From positions 168,151 through 232,150 of the forward strand of contig JXTC01000234.1 of assembly GCA_002914845.1 (NCBI GenBank): a stretch of DNA of 64,000 bases. The letters run 5' to 3'. The notes beneath the pieces were generated by a model. The model searched no databases. It had not been told where the DNA came from and saw only the letters and a list, made by a program, of their open reading frames with translations. This stretch comes from Trema orientale. Lineage: Eukaryota > Streptophyta > Magnoliopsida > Rosales > Cannabaceae. Shown piece by piece: positions 1-12,653 of this stretch; position 1 is the stretch's first letter; every line of letters starts with the position of its first letter. The position numbers were made by a program, and so were the translations under genes.

Positions 1-193
1 AACTGATACTTTTTGGTTGTACATTTGTAAAGAAACTTTCAGGAAGTAATGCCACGCAGTTTCTTACGTTTTAAAAACTTGAAAAGTTTAAATTCGGCCC
101 ACTTTTTGCCAAAACTAAAGTTATGGTTTAAGAAAGAGTAACACTCCCTAGTTTGACCTGCGTAGTCATAGGGTTAGGCAAGGGGGCGTTACA
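1..193 (+). mobile_element. 3' end of a gypsy LTR (family B)
   Basis: The segment matches the last ~190 bp of the LTR ending at 25355 and ends in the same GGCGTTACA-type terminus. It is the tail of another family-B LTR whose body lies left of the window. It stops directly before MULE transposase sequence, so it is an insertion into that transposase gene. It is an LTR retrotransposon fossil; nothing coding is seen. Confidence 0.75.
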
Positions 194-1345
194 AATTTTG
201 ATGAGTTTATGTATTAAATGATTGATATCAAACCAGAGGTTCATAAGTACTTATCAAAAGATATTGGGTATGCAAGATGGGCTCGTTGCTATGCTACTAG
301 AAGAAGATATAATACAATGACAAGTAATATATCTGAAAGCATGAATTCGACTTTGAGTCAAGCAAGATCTTTGCTAGGTATATCTGTTTTTGTTTATAGT
401 ATATGAATATATATACTTGGTTCATATTTGTATGAACCAGGAAGAAAAACTTATGTACTATATATTTGTTTATGGTATATTATATATTGATTTATTAATA
501 TATTTATATTTTCTTTGGTTGATGGATGTGTGTATCAGTTATTTCTTTGCTGGAAGCAATAAGGCAGAAGGTATAAGATTAGTTTTCTCGTCGTTCTCTT
601 GCAGCTTCATACTTAAAATCAGTGCTTACTCCTTGGGTAGAAGAAGAAGTGCGAAAGTAAATTGAGTTTGCACGGATAATGACTGTAAGTTAGGTTTTTT
701 TTTCTGTTCTTTTTTCTGCATCTGGTATACTAGTTGTTTGTCTTGGTATATATCCTTTTGAACATGGTACATGATTATATATACCAAGTTGATTAATATA
801 TCTTATTCATTGATTTCATTAGATTTAATATTGTCTCTTATTTTCTCTCTATTTTGTTTTTATAATCAGGTTCATACGGTTGGTTTATATATATATATCA
901 AGTCTGTTACAAGAATTTGGAGTTTATTGTACATTTAGCACAATGTACTTGTAGTTGTAAGAGGTGGAATTTTGAAGGTATTCCATGCTCACATGTATGT
1001 GCTGTAGTGAGTAGGTTCAATTTGAGCTACTACAACTACACATCTCACTTTTTCAAGAAGACGGCTTATCAGAATACTTATGATAGGATTGTTTGCCCAC
1101 TCGGATGCCATGATGATTGGGATGTGCCAGACTTCATTAAAGAGTAACTTGTTCTTCCATCAAATACTGAAAAAGCTAGTGCTGGTAGGCCAAAAAAGAA
1201 AAGGATTCTTTCAGCCGGTGAGTTTAAGAAAAAGAATCAAGTCAAGTGTGGTCGACGCAAGCAAGTTGGGCATAATCGGAAAACTTGCCGAAATCCAATA
1301 CCTATTGAATTATGTGTTCCAAAGAGGAACAAAAGCCGTAGGTAT
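194..1345 (+). pseudogene. MULE transposase, C-terminal exons (SWIM finger and zinc knuckle)
   Basis: This is the 3' part of a Mutator-like transposase split by introns. An exon at about 218-375 reads like the segment after the DDE core (GYARWARCYATRRRYNTMTSN, then SESMNSTLSQAR), a conserved MULE stretch. A second exon near 575-655 reads SLAASYLKSVLTPWVEEE. The third, about 870-1335, carries a SWIM zinc finger (CTCSCKRWNFEGIPCSHVC, a CxC...CxH pattern) followed by a basic AGRPKKKR stretch and a zinc-knuckle-like CGRRKQVGHNRKTC. Introns are T-rich. The catalytic DDE core is not in the window because an LTR insertion lies immediately upstream. The gene converges with the peptidase gene ending at 2690. 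A homologous, more decayed SWIM exon lies at 52820-53250. MULE identity is firm; exon edges are approximate and function is doubtful. Confidence 0.82.
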
Positions 1346-2689
1346 CAGTAGTCTCTTTTTATTAATTTTGTAGTTTGTTTTTTTATCAAACGGAGGGTTT
1401 TTTTTCTTCTTCCATATGTTGGTACATGAAAGTTTGGTCGCGGTATATAGATATTTTTTCATGGTACATGAAGTTATGTACCAGATTCATTACATTGAGA
1501 TATTGGATATTTTTATTTTTTTTCCATGTGTTCTTACACAATGAATTTTTTGTCATGGTATATGGAGCTATATTCCAGATTCATTACTTTAAGTATAAGA
1601 TATTGTTATTTTGTTTCTAGTTCTTGTTCCTAAACTTTCAGGTACATGAATTATTGGTCTTTGTATATAGAATTTTTATCATTGTATATGAGTTTATACA
1701 CCAGGTTCCTTTAGATATTCGATATTTTGTTATTTTATTTCTATCTGTCTTCATTTCTAGGTATATGAATTTTTGTTCTTGGTATATTAAACTTTTGTCA
1801 TGGTATATTAAGCTATATACCATGTTACGTATATATGTTGTGCTCCGAAGTCTATTTAAAATTTTGATATATGAAATTTTGGTCGTGGTATATAGAAATT
1901 TTGTTACGGTAAATGAGGTTATGTACAAGATTCAGATACATTACAATGAGATATTGGGTATTTTTATTTTCTTTCCATGTGTTCTTACACAATGAATTTT
2001 TGGTCATGGTATATGGAGCTATAGTTCAAATTCATTACTTTAAATATAGGATATTTTTATTTTGTTTCTACCTCTTGTTCTTACACTTTCAGGTACGTTA
2101 ATTGTTGGTTCTGGTATATGGAATTTTTATCATTGTATATGAGTTTATATACTAGGTTTCTTTAAATATTTGATATTTTGTTATTTTATTTCTATCTGTT
2201 CTCATTTCTAGGTACATGAACATTTGATCTTGTTATATTAAACTTTTGTCATGGTATATTAAGCTATATACTATGTTACATATATACCTTTGTTTGAAAT
2301 TATATGAACAATAATGACTAACTTATATATATATTATAGTATTTGAGCGTATATATTGAGTTTCAATTCGTAAGATCCATGAAGAAAAAATATTTTCATT
2401 CCTAAACCGTATAGATTACTCAAGTATACATCACAAAGTAAATAACTAGAACTAAGTAAGAGTGAATTTAGAAGCAATGAGGAAATTTTCTAGTATTCAA
2501 TACGTTCAGAATTAAAAGTATTTAGTACAATAATCCTTGTCAAATCAAAAAACCAAAATATCATACAATTTTTCCTAAACCAAAAGAAGACCATATTTTC
2601 CATATCATTTTTGTACTTTTGTTTAGTATAATAACCCAAGTCATATTTCTGTTTTTGTATCACTTGTATATCCTGTTTTTGTCTTATTA
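1346..2689. other. Intergenic spacer between convergent MULE genes, word-rich
   Basis: No gene is seen. The stretch is T-rich on + and repeats variants of GGTATATGAA / GGTACATGAATTTTTGGTC many times. Two long sub-blocks are near copies: about 1490-1860 resembles about 1935-2290, sharing TATTGGATATTTTTATTTT, CCATGTGTTCTTACACAATG and GTCATGGTATATTAAGC. This indicates an old local duplication of roughly 430-450 bp. The short reading frames here follow the repeat and look spurious. Confidence 0.6.
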
Positions 2690-5600
2690 TCCGTCCAATG
2701 ATAAAGTTCAACTACCATTTTTTGTCGAAAAAATGCCATTTTATCTTGTGTGATTTCCTTTACATCAACATCCATCATCAACGCCTCCGCTCTCTTGATT
2801 ACAAACATCCCGCAGTCACTCCTGTTTTCATCAGAGAAATTGTCAATTTTTACAAGTCATGTACCAGGCATTATAAACCATATACCATGTTCAAATTAGA
2901 ATGTACCAGACTAAATTGTCAAACTAATTTTATAAGTCATATATCATGAATTAAATTTTATGTACCAAGGCAAAGTCTCCCTTCCTGATCTCCTGTCTCT
3001 CTTGATAAAATGTCGTAGTTTCCAAGAGAAATGGGATCATAATTATGTAGATGGTAAGTACTTCCCTTACCTTGTTTTGATGTGCTAGTGATGCCATGCT
3101 GTCATAGATATTTATTTTTTGTTCTGTCAAGTCTATTTCAACAAGCACCCAGTGTTTAAGTTCTTCCATAAAGACGGGTATATAGACGTAATATACTTCG
3201 GACCACTTTCTACCCACTGTCATACCCTTTCTATTGACACATTTTACTAGAAAGGATTAAGGCTTCTTGTCCCAAGTAAAAATTTCTTTTCTTTATCATC
3301 AATATATTCTGTCCAGGCCCTCTTAATGTAGTTGTCACAAATGGCATTTAGAGTGGCTGATCTTTTTGTGTACAAGTTGGCATTGTATCGAATCTTTTTT
3401 CGCAAATAGTAGAAAATGACATTGATGTGCTGTACAAATTTATAAACCCAGATCATTATTCAACAACAATACTCATAAAACTTTGAACTACAGACATAAA
3501 GTTATCAACCAAATAATATTGTAACAAGTTGTCATTTATAACCATACAATATTGATAAACACAATCAATGGTATTCTGACACATTATACAATTGGTACAT
3601 TCAACATATGTTAGAAGTAGCCACAAATGCTCCTTTTCAACAATTCATATGCCAAATTAGAAATATATGAACTAGATTCCCAAATTCATAAACTAGATAC
3701 CCAAATATATATACCAGATTCTCAAATTCATATACTACATATCCAAATATATATACCTACCAACCAGATTTCCAAGTTCATATACCAAATACCGAAATAC
3801 ATATACCAGATACCCAAATACATATACCAGATACCAAGATTCATATACCACATGCTTACATTCATATACTAGATATCAAAATTTATATACCAGATTCCAA
3901 AATTCATATAACTTACGAAATTGGATATTACAGGAATGTGCACTCGAGCTCATGAATATGTGCACTTAAGGAATGTGTGTAATTGATAAAAATATATATC
4001 TATGAACCGAACAGACAAATTCATGAAGTAAACAAATAATTCCATGAATTAATTTCCGTAGATAGTAGAAAATGACATTAATTTTCTGTACAAATTAAAA
4101 AAACCCACGTCAAAATTTGATTCTTTTATCGTGTATACCTAGTTCAGTAAGTTTATGTACCACACAGTAAAAATCATGTACCATTCAATAAGAATTATGT
4201 ACCAGTATTCAATCTTTAGAGACTAACATATACACTAAATAATTATAAACTTACGTAGCTACTAATCATTTCTGTTTGCTTCCAAATGCTATAAAACCAG
4301 GACTTGATTTTTGCCTCATCCACTCCAAGATCCAGTGGCCTTGGTAGGTCGCCTTGAGTATCATATTTCCTATCAAAGAAATTTGTTATTATTTTCACTT
4401 TCAACTAAAAATATCTATGTCATTCGTTTTTCAAAGATTTTTACCCCGTTCTATTGTTCAAACACTTTTTTATCCAATCCTCAAAGCTGTCTACCAATAT
4501 TTTCATTGGTTTTTCGTCAAAGTCCAATGTGAATGGCTGGTGTTTGAACATTGCCTTTCCTAAATTCAGTTGTATTTGTCTTAATGGAGTTGCCGGCAAA
4601 GGCCCTAAATCGAGGTCAAAGCTCGGTTGAGAGTCTGGAGTTGTTATCAGACTCTCCGATATTGCTCTTTTTTCTCTCGAGGGTTGTCCGTATGGTGATC
4701 CAAATTTGGTTGTTTATGGAGATTTCTCGGCTGCTGCTGGTTTAATTTTCCTCTTGCCGTAGACATTCATCTCCTTTATCAATGATTCATAGACAAATAA
4801 TTAGCATAGGCATAGTAAATACAATGTTACAATGTTTTGTTGAAGTATAAATACATCTGATTTAACCATATATTTTATACCTTATTATGTGATATTTCGG
4901 TAGCTGGTATGTAGATTTCTTTGCTACGTACTTGATTTTCTATGTCTAGTATATGAAGTCATATACCATTCAAAATATACTAGTATTTTCATATGCTGTT
5001 CAAATTGGTATATTATTTTACTTTTATGGTTCATCGGTTTTAATACATAGTTCATAACATATATATATATCTCATGTACCAAAGAAACCAACACTTTAGT
5101 AACAATAGTACAATCAAACTGTTTTCTATATGAACCACCACAATAACACCAAATACAGTAAACTTGTCAAACATATATTCATTGTAATATAAAATTATGT
5201 AAATAAGGTTTGTTTTAAACCAAAAAAAAATGTACCATAAACTAGAAACTAGTACAATCAACCAGAAACATAAACTAGGAACATAAACTATTAACTTTTT
5301 TTTTCTTAGCTATCAACTAGAAACATAAACTTGTTTTTCAGTTATGAATTAGGAACATAAACAATTAAACTAGTTTGTAAATCTATGACAATGAAACAAA
5401 TATTTATTTCTTGTCCGTGAGCTTAGATGCACATGCCTTTGTGTTAGGCAAATCCAGCTTCGCCTTCTTTGCCTCCTCCTCAGCTGCTTCCTTTTGAAGA
5501 ATTCTTTTTGTTGGTACTTTTGTTCTTTTCTGTTTTGGTTCAGCAACTGCTTGTTCCCCTTTGGCTTGTTCTTTTATTGTTCGTGGGGACTTTTTAGGTT

Positions 5601-7541
5601 CAGAAGTAGTTACTTTGGTCTTAGCAGCCTCCTGTAAAATAAAATCAGTTCTTATATTTAGTATATAAGTACGTAATACTTTTAGAATTGTTTTATTTTG
5701 TAATGAAGAATATTTACCTTTACTTTAGGTTGTTTATTGTCCTTTTTCTTCTCTGCTACTTGTGCTGCTGCTTGTTCAACCTTTTCTTCATTGACCGGGT
5801 TATATAAACCAATATGATGAATCAAGTGAGCATATACTATGATATATAATGGCAAACGAAATCAATTTTCTACTCAGTACGTTATCACATATACCAAGTT
5901 AAATATTCTATGAACCAAACAGAAAAAGTCATGAACTAGTTTTTATCCTTATTTACATTGGGTTGAGATTCTTTGTGTATTATTATAAGAACCAAGAATA
6001 AAAACCTACGTACCAGACAAGAAAAGTAATGAACCAGGCATAAATTATTAGAAAATCCTAAATTACTTTTGAGTCCATAGTTATACAAATAAACCAAGGA
6101 TCAAAATTAGGTATATAACTTTAAAATCTAAAAATTACTGAACCGAAGACTATTGTCTTTTAAAATCTTGTGCCATATTTATTAGAATTTAAATTCATGC
6201 ACCACATATAAAAAGCTATGTACCATTTTGAAAATGTTATGAACCAAACATATCTCATTGATGAAACTAAATTTAGTTAAGTTGGAATTACAGAATACTG
6301 TGTATCCAAACATTTATAGTATAAATGGTTGATTAATATACCGGTTCTGCATCCAAGTTTTTCTCTTCATGGTCCGTTTCTATAGTATGTGGCTCCTTGA
6401 TTTTGCTGCCACTGTCATTGCCACTGTCCAGTACCTGCACATTCAGATTCATGCTTATTTATATATGAACTTGGTTTTCTGATTATAATATGTTATGCCA
6501 AATGAAATGAATTTTCTTCAGTATAATATCACATATAGTAAGTTAATAATTCTATGAACCAATCAGAAAAAGTTATGAATCAAGTATAATCAAAACCTGT
6601 TAATAATTCTAGATACCTTGTCTTGATATACCTGTTTTTCTTCTTCGTTTTTGTCTTCCTTCTCCTTTTCTTGGTTGCTTGTATCATCTTTTTTATTTAT
6701 TATATTTTTCTCCCCAACCTAAAATATCACAAAAAGATTTCAGCTTTGAATGTAAAGTTAACCAAAACAAAAATGCATTTAACTATATTGTATGTACCTC
6801 ATCTACGATAATAGCTTTTCCTTTGTCACTCTTTTTAGCTGGCTCGCTGCTGCTGCTCCCCAAGTTCTACACATTTATAAACAAGCATAAAGACGTAGTA
6901 ATGTTAAGCTTGTGAACTATATATATAATGTCATGAACTACATGCATAATTTTATGAACCAAGTACAAATATCATGAACCATGCTGAGATATTAAGAAAC
7001 TATCTTTTCAGGTATGTCATTCTTTTGTTGTTCTTCTGCTTATATTTCATCAATATTAAGCTCCTGAATGACCTCCTTCACAATTTTTTTTAAAAAAAAA
7101 GTCATTCATTAAATGAACTAAGACACAAAAGTAATGAAGCAAACAAAGGTTTTGCTATTTACCCAAACTGCACTATAGTCCTGTTGTGCAGCAGTATCCT
7201 CGTGTTCAGCTCCTTTGTCAGCAACTTCCTCATTCTCAGCAGTCTCCTGCATTCCTTTGTCAGCTGCTGCTGCTGCATTGCTCGGACCAGGTGCATACTA
7301 TTCAGGAAAAAGTTTTGCATGTATCTCAGCAACCATTCTCTCTAGCAAGTCAATCTGCTTCTTCATTTCTTTATTTTCCTTGATGATCTGCCTATTCTGC
7401 CCGATTATGTTCTCTAGCTGAAGATGCTTTGGTGTTGCTTCGGCAGAAGATGGTTCGCCATGTTCTTCTTCCATAAAATTTTCCTCTTCTCTAAATTCTG
7501 CCATGTACTCCTTCTTCAGCTCATTAGGAGTATAGAACATT
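2690..7541 (-). CDS. ULP1-like SUMO peptidase (C48) gene carried by the MULE, 3' exons
   Basis: Multi-exon gene on -. The peptidase end has exons near 3456-3247, 3223-2975 and 2821-2690. The catalytic residues of family C48 are visible: His in KHWVLVEID (codon 3152-3154), Asp in IYDSM (3101-3103) and Cys in SDCGMFV (2812-2814, directly after an AG acceptor). Upstream exons, going up the sequence, are about 4690-4430 (DLDLGPLPATPLRQIQLNLG, then DSFEDWIKKCLNN); 5640-5410 and 5830-5725 (lysine/alanine rich); 6430-6345 (acidic); 6715-6620 and 6865-6795 (charged linkers); and 7541-7160 (coiled coil KENKEMKKQIDLLERMVAEI followed by an Ala/Glu-rich linker). At least one in-frame stop follows LFPE, and another lies near 7040. 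The 5' DUF1985 exon is at 25460-26283, beyond the gypsy insertion. Plant MULEs with ULP1 genes (Kaonashi type, melon CUMULE) are known. The catalytic site looks sound but the gene is split and decayed. Confidence 0.75.
3655..3910. repeat. ~20-21 bp degenerate tandem repeat (ATATACCAGATACCCAAAT)
   Basis: About a dozen imperfect units of the form TTCATATACCAGATACCCAA follow one another between two peptidase exons. The best-preserved units are at 3775-3860. The period of about 21 bases produces a spurious repeated reading frame (YIYQIPK) that I do not call a gene. Confidence 0.75.
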
Positions 7542-7839
7542 TTAAGGTAGGTAGTCTAAAATAATCAAATGAATCTCTCGAAGTGAACTACACCAATAAG
7601 AATAAAAAACTACGAACTGGTATATTCATTTTAATCACAATCATAAAATCTATGTACCAATAACAGAAACCCGTCAATCACTATATAATTCTCATGTATC
7701 GGTATATTAACATTATCAACTACTAGCATTTTAATCCAAAAAGTACACGAATGTTATGAATCAGTTTAAAATTCATGAAAACACGAACCATTTACTTACA
7801 TTAGGGTCCTGGAAATTATTTAATCTTAAGCAAGGAAAT
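7542..7839. other. MULE intron plus small exon holding the gypsy target site
   Basis: The stretch is mostly AT-rich intron with ATGAACCA-like words. On -, a short open exon end lies at about 7839-7798 (LRLNNFQDPN, then a GTAAGTAA donor). Its last bases, GAAAT at 7835-7839, are one copy of the target-site duplication of the gypsy element; the other copy is 25356-25360. The element therefore probably landed in an exon of the MULE-borne peptidase gene. Exon status is inferred from the open frame and donor only. Confidence 0.5.
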
Positions 7840-10528
7840 TGTGGTGCCCGAGATTCTCACATACATACTAAGCCAATAATAAATATGTTCTAATTACATA
7901 TTAGGCATCTAGAATTCATTAATACCACTTTCATATTAACATGCTCATTCCTTAAGTTCTGTGCATTTACATACATGTTATTACACTAATAACTGTTGAA
8001 GTGTCCCGATGCAGTGTAAAGGTTCAATACCCTCAGAGAGAGAGCTTGGTTTGCTAAAAGAACTGAGAAAATATTTATAAAAGCAATACTATGTGCACAT
8101 GCATTAAGATCATACTTATTGATAACTTGGTCAAATGGTAGTTTTTCGGTAAAATGCAATTTTTACGCATTTCGGAGCCGAATTCACTGTGTATTTAACA
8201 CGTCAAATAGCTTCAATTCAATGTCTAAGACTCATTTATAGCATTTTATTTGTCGGCTCCAGGTAAGCACGAGGTGGCATTCACGACATTGATTTCTGTG
8301 TTATTCACTAAGCTAGCTTAGATTCAGCTTAATCGCGTAATGTCATCTTTGTGCATTCTAATAATTAGGCATTGATACTTTGTTTACATTATTAATTGGA
8401 GTCTAATTGACTTATTTTTATGTTTAATGATTGGTTATGGGGCTAGGTTCCACTAGATTACAATAAGATTGGCCATATGGGATTATAGGTCAAAGTATGA
8501 CTAGTTTTCACCTTCTAAGCTAGGTTTCACCATTTTGGTCTACACTTGGATGTATAGGATAGACCAGCAACATGGTGAGTATGCTAAGGATGTTTTAGAG
8601 CTGGACACATGGAAAGTAAGGTGCAAAATTCCCAAAATACCCCTTAGAACTTAAGTTAAGCCATTTCTTAGTCACTAAGTATCACTTTTGGACCAAATCT
8701 GGTCATTTTCTTCTCCTTTCTCTCCATCCACGACATGAAACTCTCCCACTCATTTTTAGACTTCTCTCCCTCAACCATTTCCAAGAGTTTCCAAGTGGTA
8801 GAACTCAAATTGGAGCTCTAAAAAGCAAGATAGATCAAAACTAGTCAAGGTAATTCTACTAGTTCTTCTTCCTAGGTCTTTTTCTTTAATTTCAATTCTC
8901 CACTTGCTCTCACTTAAATAATGGTTCCTCTGGGTTCTCTTAAGTCCTAAAATCAGTTTGGAAGCCTTGAGAATTGATTTGGTGAAGGTAGAAGGCAAGA
9001 GCTTCAGTAAAAGCTCAAACTAGTCAAGATGAGCTCTATGTAGAATTTTGAATGTGTAGCTAATTTCTTTTGTTTCAGCCCTTAAACCGAAGCTATTATT
9101 TTATGAATAATGGTCCTAGGAACCCTTATAAATTGGAATTTAAGTGGAAAATTCAAGTTACACCTAGAGCCCCAAATTTGCTTATTGTAGATTCAAGTGT
9201 TTCTGTAGGTGTATTAAGTTTTCTATACTTATAATCTAATTTTCATAACTTCCAATGGATATGTCATGGATTCTATTATTTATTTCATTAATTTAGTTAC
9301 TGTTTGTAGCCACATACAGGTGCACAAATTGTTTTAAACTTGTCTAAACCGAAAAAGATTTGAAATGTGCTTCTATATTATCCTAGATGTTTCTTTTGAT
9401 GTTTATATGTGGGAATTGGCTTGTAAAATAATATTACAGGTTTAAAACCATGATTTTAATCAAGTGAGAATGTCCTAAAAATAGGAGAAGTACTATCCAA
9501 ATATTTTTAAAATGAAATGGCACCATTTAGGAGCAAATGGACTAGTTTTACAAAATTATGTGCTATTTTGGATCATTTTGTGCTTATGAACTAGTATTCA
9601 TATTTTAATACTTTTGAACAGTTTTTCAATGCTAGTTATTGACTGCCAAGTACATTAAGTGATTTATATGGTTCTGAGTCATTTTAAGATCAAGTTTCCT
9701 AATTTGGTGAAAATTCTGATTTCGGTATTGTTCGAGTATCTTGATGCATTCTTTTGGCAAAATATGCATTTTGAATAACAGTAAATTATGACAGGTGAAT
9801 AGCACTCCAATCTCTAGAGGATATTGACCCTTTCCATAATTCATTTCTGTTCAGGACACAAGGTAAGTAAAGACTTACAATTGCGTCACAAGAATTACAT
9901 AGAAGATATCATTATGTGAAATTTACTTATTCTTTAAAGTTACGAAAGGGCATGTGCATGGCACGTCTTGCATGAAAATTGAGAATTTCATTACAGAGTA
10001 TTTAAAAGTGAGTACCATTGTGCCAATTTTATAAGATAGGTTTTAATGGCAATTGCTAGTCTGTCGGAGCTGGGTAGGTAAGTCTGTTGATGTAGACTCT
10101 CCCGTTGAAGCGGGACTTGCAGATCTTATGATGTGTCTCGTTGAAGTGGGATAATACTAGCACGGTGTGGGATACCCCTTTGATGAGGGAAGGTGTGACA
10201 TCCCCCGATCCCACACACGTACGTGAGGATATTCGTAAAATTATTTAGTGAGATCGAGAGAAGCCACTCGACTTGGAACTGACAAAATCGGGGAAAATTT
10301 AAACTTTTTATGCTTTCTGGGAGAAAAAGAAAAATTCTACTCACTCATAATTANATAATCATATGATTGGGATCCCGGTGTATATTGTATTGCCTGACAA
10401 AACCGTGAATCGCATACTGAGCCACTCAGATAGCATATAACATATCATGAGCAGTATGAAGGTCTCGAGTCCCAAATACATCTCAAACCCCTCTGTGTAC
10501 TGCAGAGGTCCACCCCATACCGCCATCA

Positions 10529-10612
10529 GAGTGTTCCCGAAGGAACCATATTGTCCCCGAAAGGACCAGAGTGTTCCCGAAGGAACCAGAGTGTCCCCGA
10601 CGGAACCATATC
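10529..10612. repeat. Four ~20-bp GTGTTCCCGAAGGAACCA repeats inside the family-C LTR
   Basis: Four imperfect units (AGTGTTCCCGAAGGAACCA and variants with CCCCGAAAGGACC and CCCCGACGGAACC) run in tandem. They are markedly more GC-rich than their surroundings. The core TTCCCGAAGGAA is close to an inverted repeat. Confidence 0.8.
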
Positions 10613-11855
10613 ACATATTTGGGCGCTGGCCCGCCACACCCTATTCACCAATACTCGTCAGGCAATATAAATACACTACGTGTTCATGTCTCATGCAAAA
10701 TTGAATAACAGATACATATTTAAAAATTCTATATCCATATATTTCACAGAAACATAGAATTCTTACATTGCAGGTGTGACGTTACTCACTTTGCAGCAAA
10801 GATAGTGAAAAGGGTCAGTATCCTCTGTGGCAAGATGTGTGGAAGACCTGATATTAATTTTATTACTAAGATGATTACTACAATGTACAATGCTTAAAGA
10901 AAACCATCATAAGACTAAAACCACAACTTTCACAAAATAAGGAAGCCTAATCTAAAAATGAACCAATATGTCACCTACTTTCATAAAACTAGTCCATTTG
11001 CTCCTAAATGGTACCATTTGGTTTTAAAAGTATTTGGACAGCACCTCCCCTATTTTTAGGACATTCCCACATCTTTTAAATCATGGCTTAAGACCTGCAA
11101 TAACAATCCACAAGCCAATTCCCACATATATACCTCAAAGAGGATTATTTAGAACAACCTAGGTGCACTTGAATTCTTTTCGGTTTAAATAAGGTTTAAA
11201 GCCACTTTTCCACTTGTGCGCCATCACAACCAGCCACCAAAAGAGTCTAATAACTAATAGGATTAATAAAATATACATTCCAAGTCTAAGAAAATCAGAT
11301 TACAATTATAGAAAACCTAATCTACTACACATAGAAATACCTAATTCCATAAATAGCAAACTTTGGGGCTTTAAGTTTAACATTAATCTTCCACTTAAAT
11401 TTTATGTTTCCAAATAATATATAATGGTTTCTAAGACCATTATCCAACAATTAATAGCTTAGCTTAAGAGCTGAAACAAAGGAAACACACTAAAATTTCA
11501 AATTCCTACTTAAACCTTACCTTGACTAGTTTAAGCTTTTGTTGAATCTCTTGCCTTCTACCTCCACCAAATTGATTCTCAAGGCTTTGAAATTAATTTT
11601 AGGACTCAAAAGAACCCAGAGTAACTCATAGTTAAGTTGCAGCAAGTGGAGAATTCCAATTAGAAAATAACACTAAAGAAGAAGAACTAGTAGACTTACC
11701 TTGACTAGTTTGGACTTATCTTGCTTTTTAGAGCTCCAAATTGAGTTCTACCACTTGGAAACTCTTGGATATGGCTAAGAGAAGCTGAGAGAAGTCTAAA
11801 AATGAGTGGGAGAGTCTCAGGTCGTGGCTGGAGAGAAAGGAGAAGAAAATGACCA

Positions 11856-12254
11856 NNNNNNNNNNNNNNNNNNNNNNNNNNNNNNNNNNNNNNNNNNNNN
11901 NNNNNNNNNNNNNNNNNNNNNNNNNNNNNNNNNNNNNNNNNNNNNNNNNNNNNNNNNNNNNNNNNNNNNNNNNNNNNNNNNNNNNNNNNNNNNNNNNNNN
12001 NNNNNNNNNNNNNNNNNNNNNNNNNNNNNNNNNNNNNNNNNNNNNNNNNNNNNNNNNNNNNNNNNNNNNNNNNNNNNNNNNNNNNNNNNNNNNNNNNNNN
12101 NNNNNNNNNNNNNNNNNNNNNNNNNNNNNNNNNNNNNNNNNNNNNNNNNNNNNNNNNNNNNNNNNNNNNNNNNNNNNNNNNNNNNNNNNNNNNNNNNNNN
12201 NNNNNNNNNNNNNNNNNNNNNNNNNNNNNNNNNNNNNNNNNNNNNNNNNNNNNN
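11856..12254. other. Assembly gap (399 Ns)
   Basis: A run of unresolved bases inside the family-C LTR. Reading frames spanning it are artefacts. The flanking LTR sequence is consistent on both sides (pieces homologous to 19560-19630 and 20400-20480), so the missing part is probably ordinary LTR. Confidence 0.98.
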
Positions 12255-12653
12255 CATGAGATTGATACTAATTGCGTGATATGAATATTATGCAATATGA
12301 GTATGTTTATTATTGGCTTATTATGCACGTGAGAATCTTGGGCTTCACAGAAGGAGTTTTCAAAAACCTCACACGATGGTCGCACCTTATTTTTACTCTT
12401 GGCCAGAGTTTCTGCCTAATGTTATCCCGGCCTATCGGCTTCCAGGACTAGCAATGCACTAAGGAGACCAACTATGAATAATTTTTGAGAAAAATATATG
12501 GACTCAAATGTTTAAGAAAAAAAAAGGGTACAATGGGAACTTTATGGGATTTTAAAGTATACATAAGCGTGCATAGTTTTTACTTACTGAGCCTTAGCTC
12601 ATTTTAGTCTTGTGATGTAGATGAAGAGACACATTTTAGTGTTAACTAGCTGG

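Larger units (their letters stand above)
10194..12349 (-). mobile_element. Solo LTR (family C) nested in the family-B LTR, TSD GAAGG
   Basis: The block reads TGTGACATCC... to ...GGCTTCACA on + and is flanked by GAAGG at 10189-10193 and 12350-12354. Removing it would make the surrounding LTR continuous relative to 24730. It is a diverged relative of family B (for example 10985-11100 matches 18760-18870) and lies in reverse orientation. Its middle is hidden by the N gap. A single N is at 10353. Confidence 0.8.
7840..12653 (+). mobile_element. 5' LTR of the gypsy element (family B), interrupted by a solo LTR
   Basis: Family-B LTR starting TGTGGTGCCCGAGATTCTCAC. It runs 7840-10193, resumes at 12355 and is recognisable to 12653. 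It aligns along its length with the LTR at 22465-25355. The stretch TACTTACTGAGCCTTAGCTC near 12583-12602 is the short near-palindrome found in all LTRs of this type here and fixes their orientation. Sequence of MULE origin follows at 12654. Confidence 0.8.

Noticed and set aside
3627-3872. 81-codon frame with Tyr-Ile-Tyr-Gln-Ile-Pro repeats
   Set aside because: It is produced by the ~21-bp intronic tandem repeat and lies antisense within an intron of the peptidase gene.
3655-3910. CRISPR-like appearance of regularly spaced repeats
   Set aside because: Units are contiguous and degenerate without unique spacers, and the genome is that of a plant.
11705-12385. Long frames crossing 11856-12254
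   Set aside because: They consist of translated Ns and LTR sequence.
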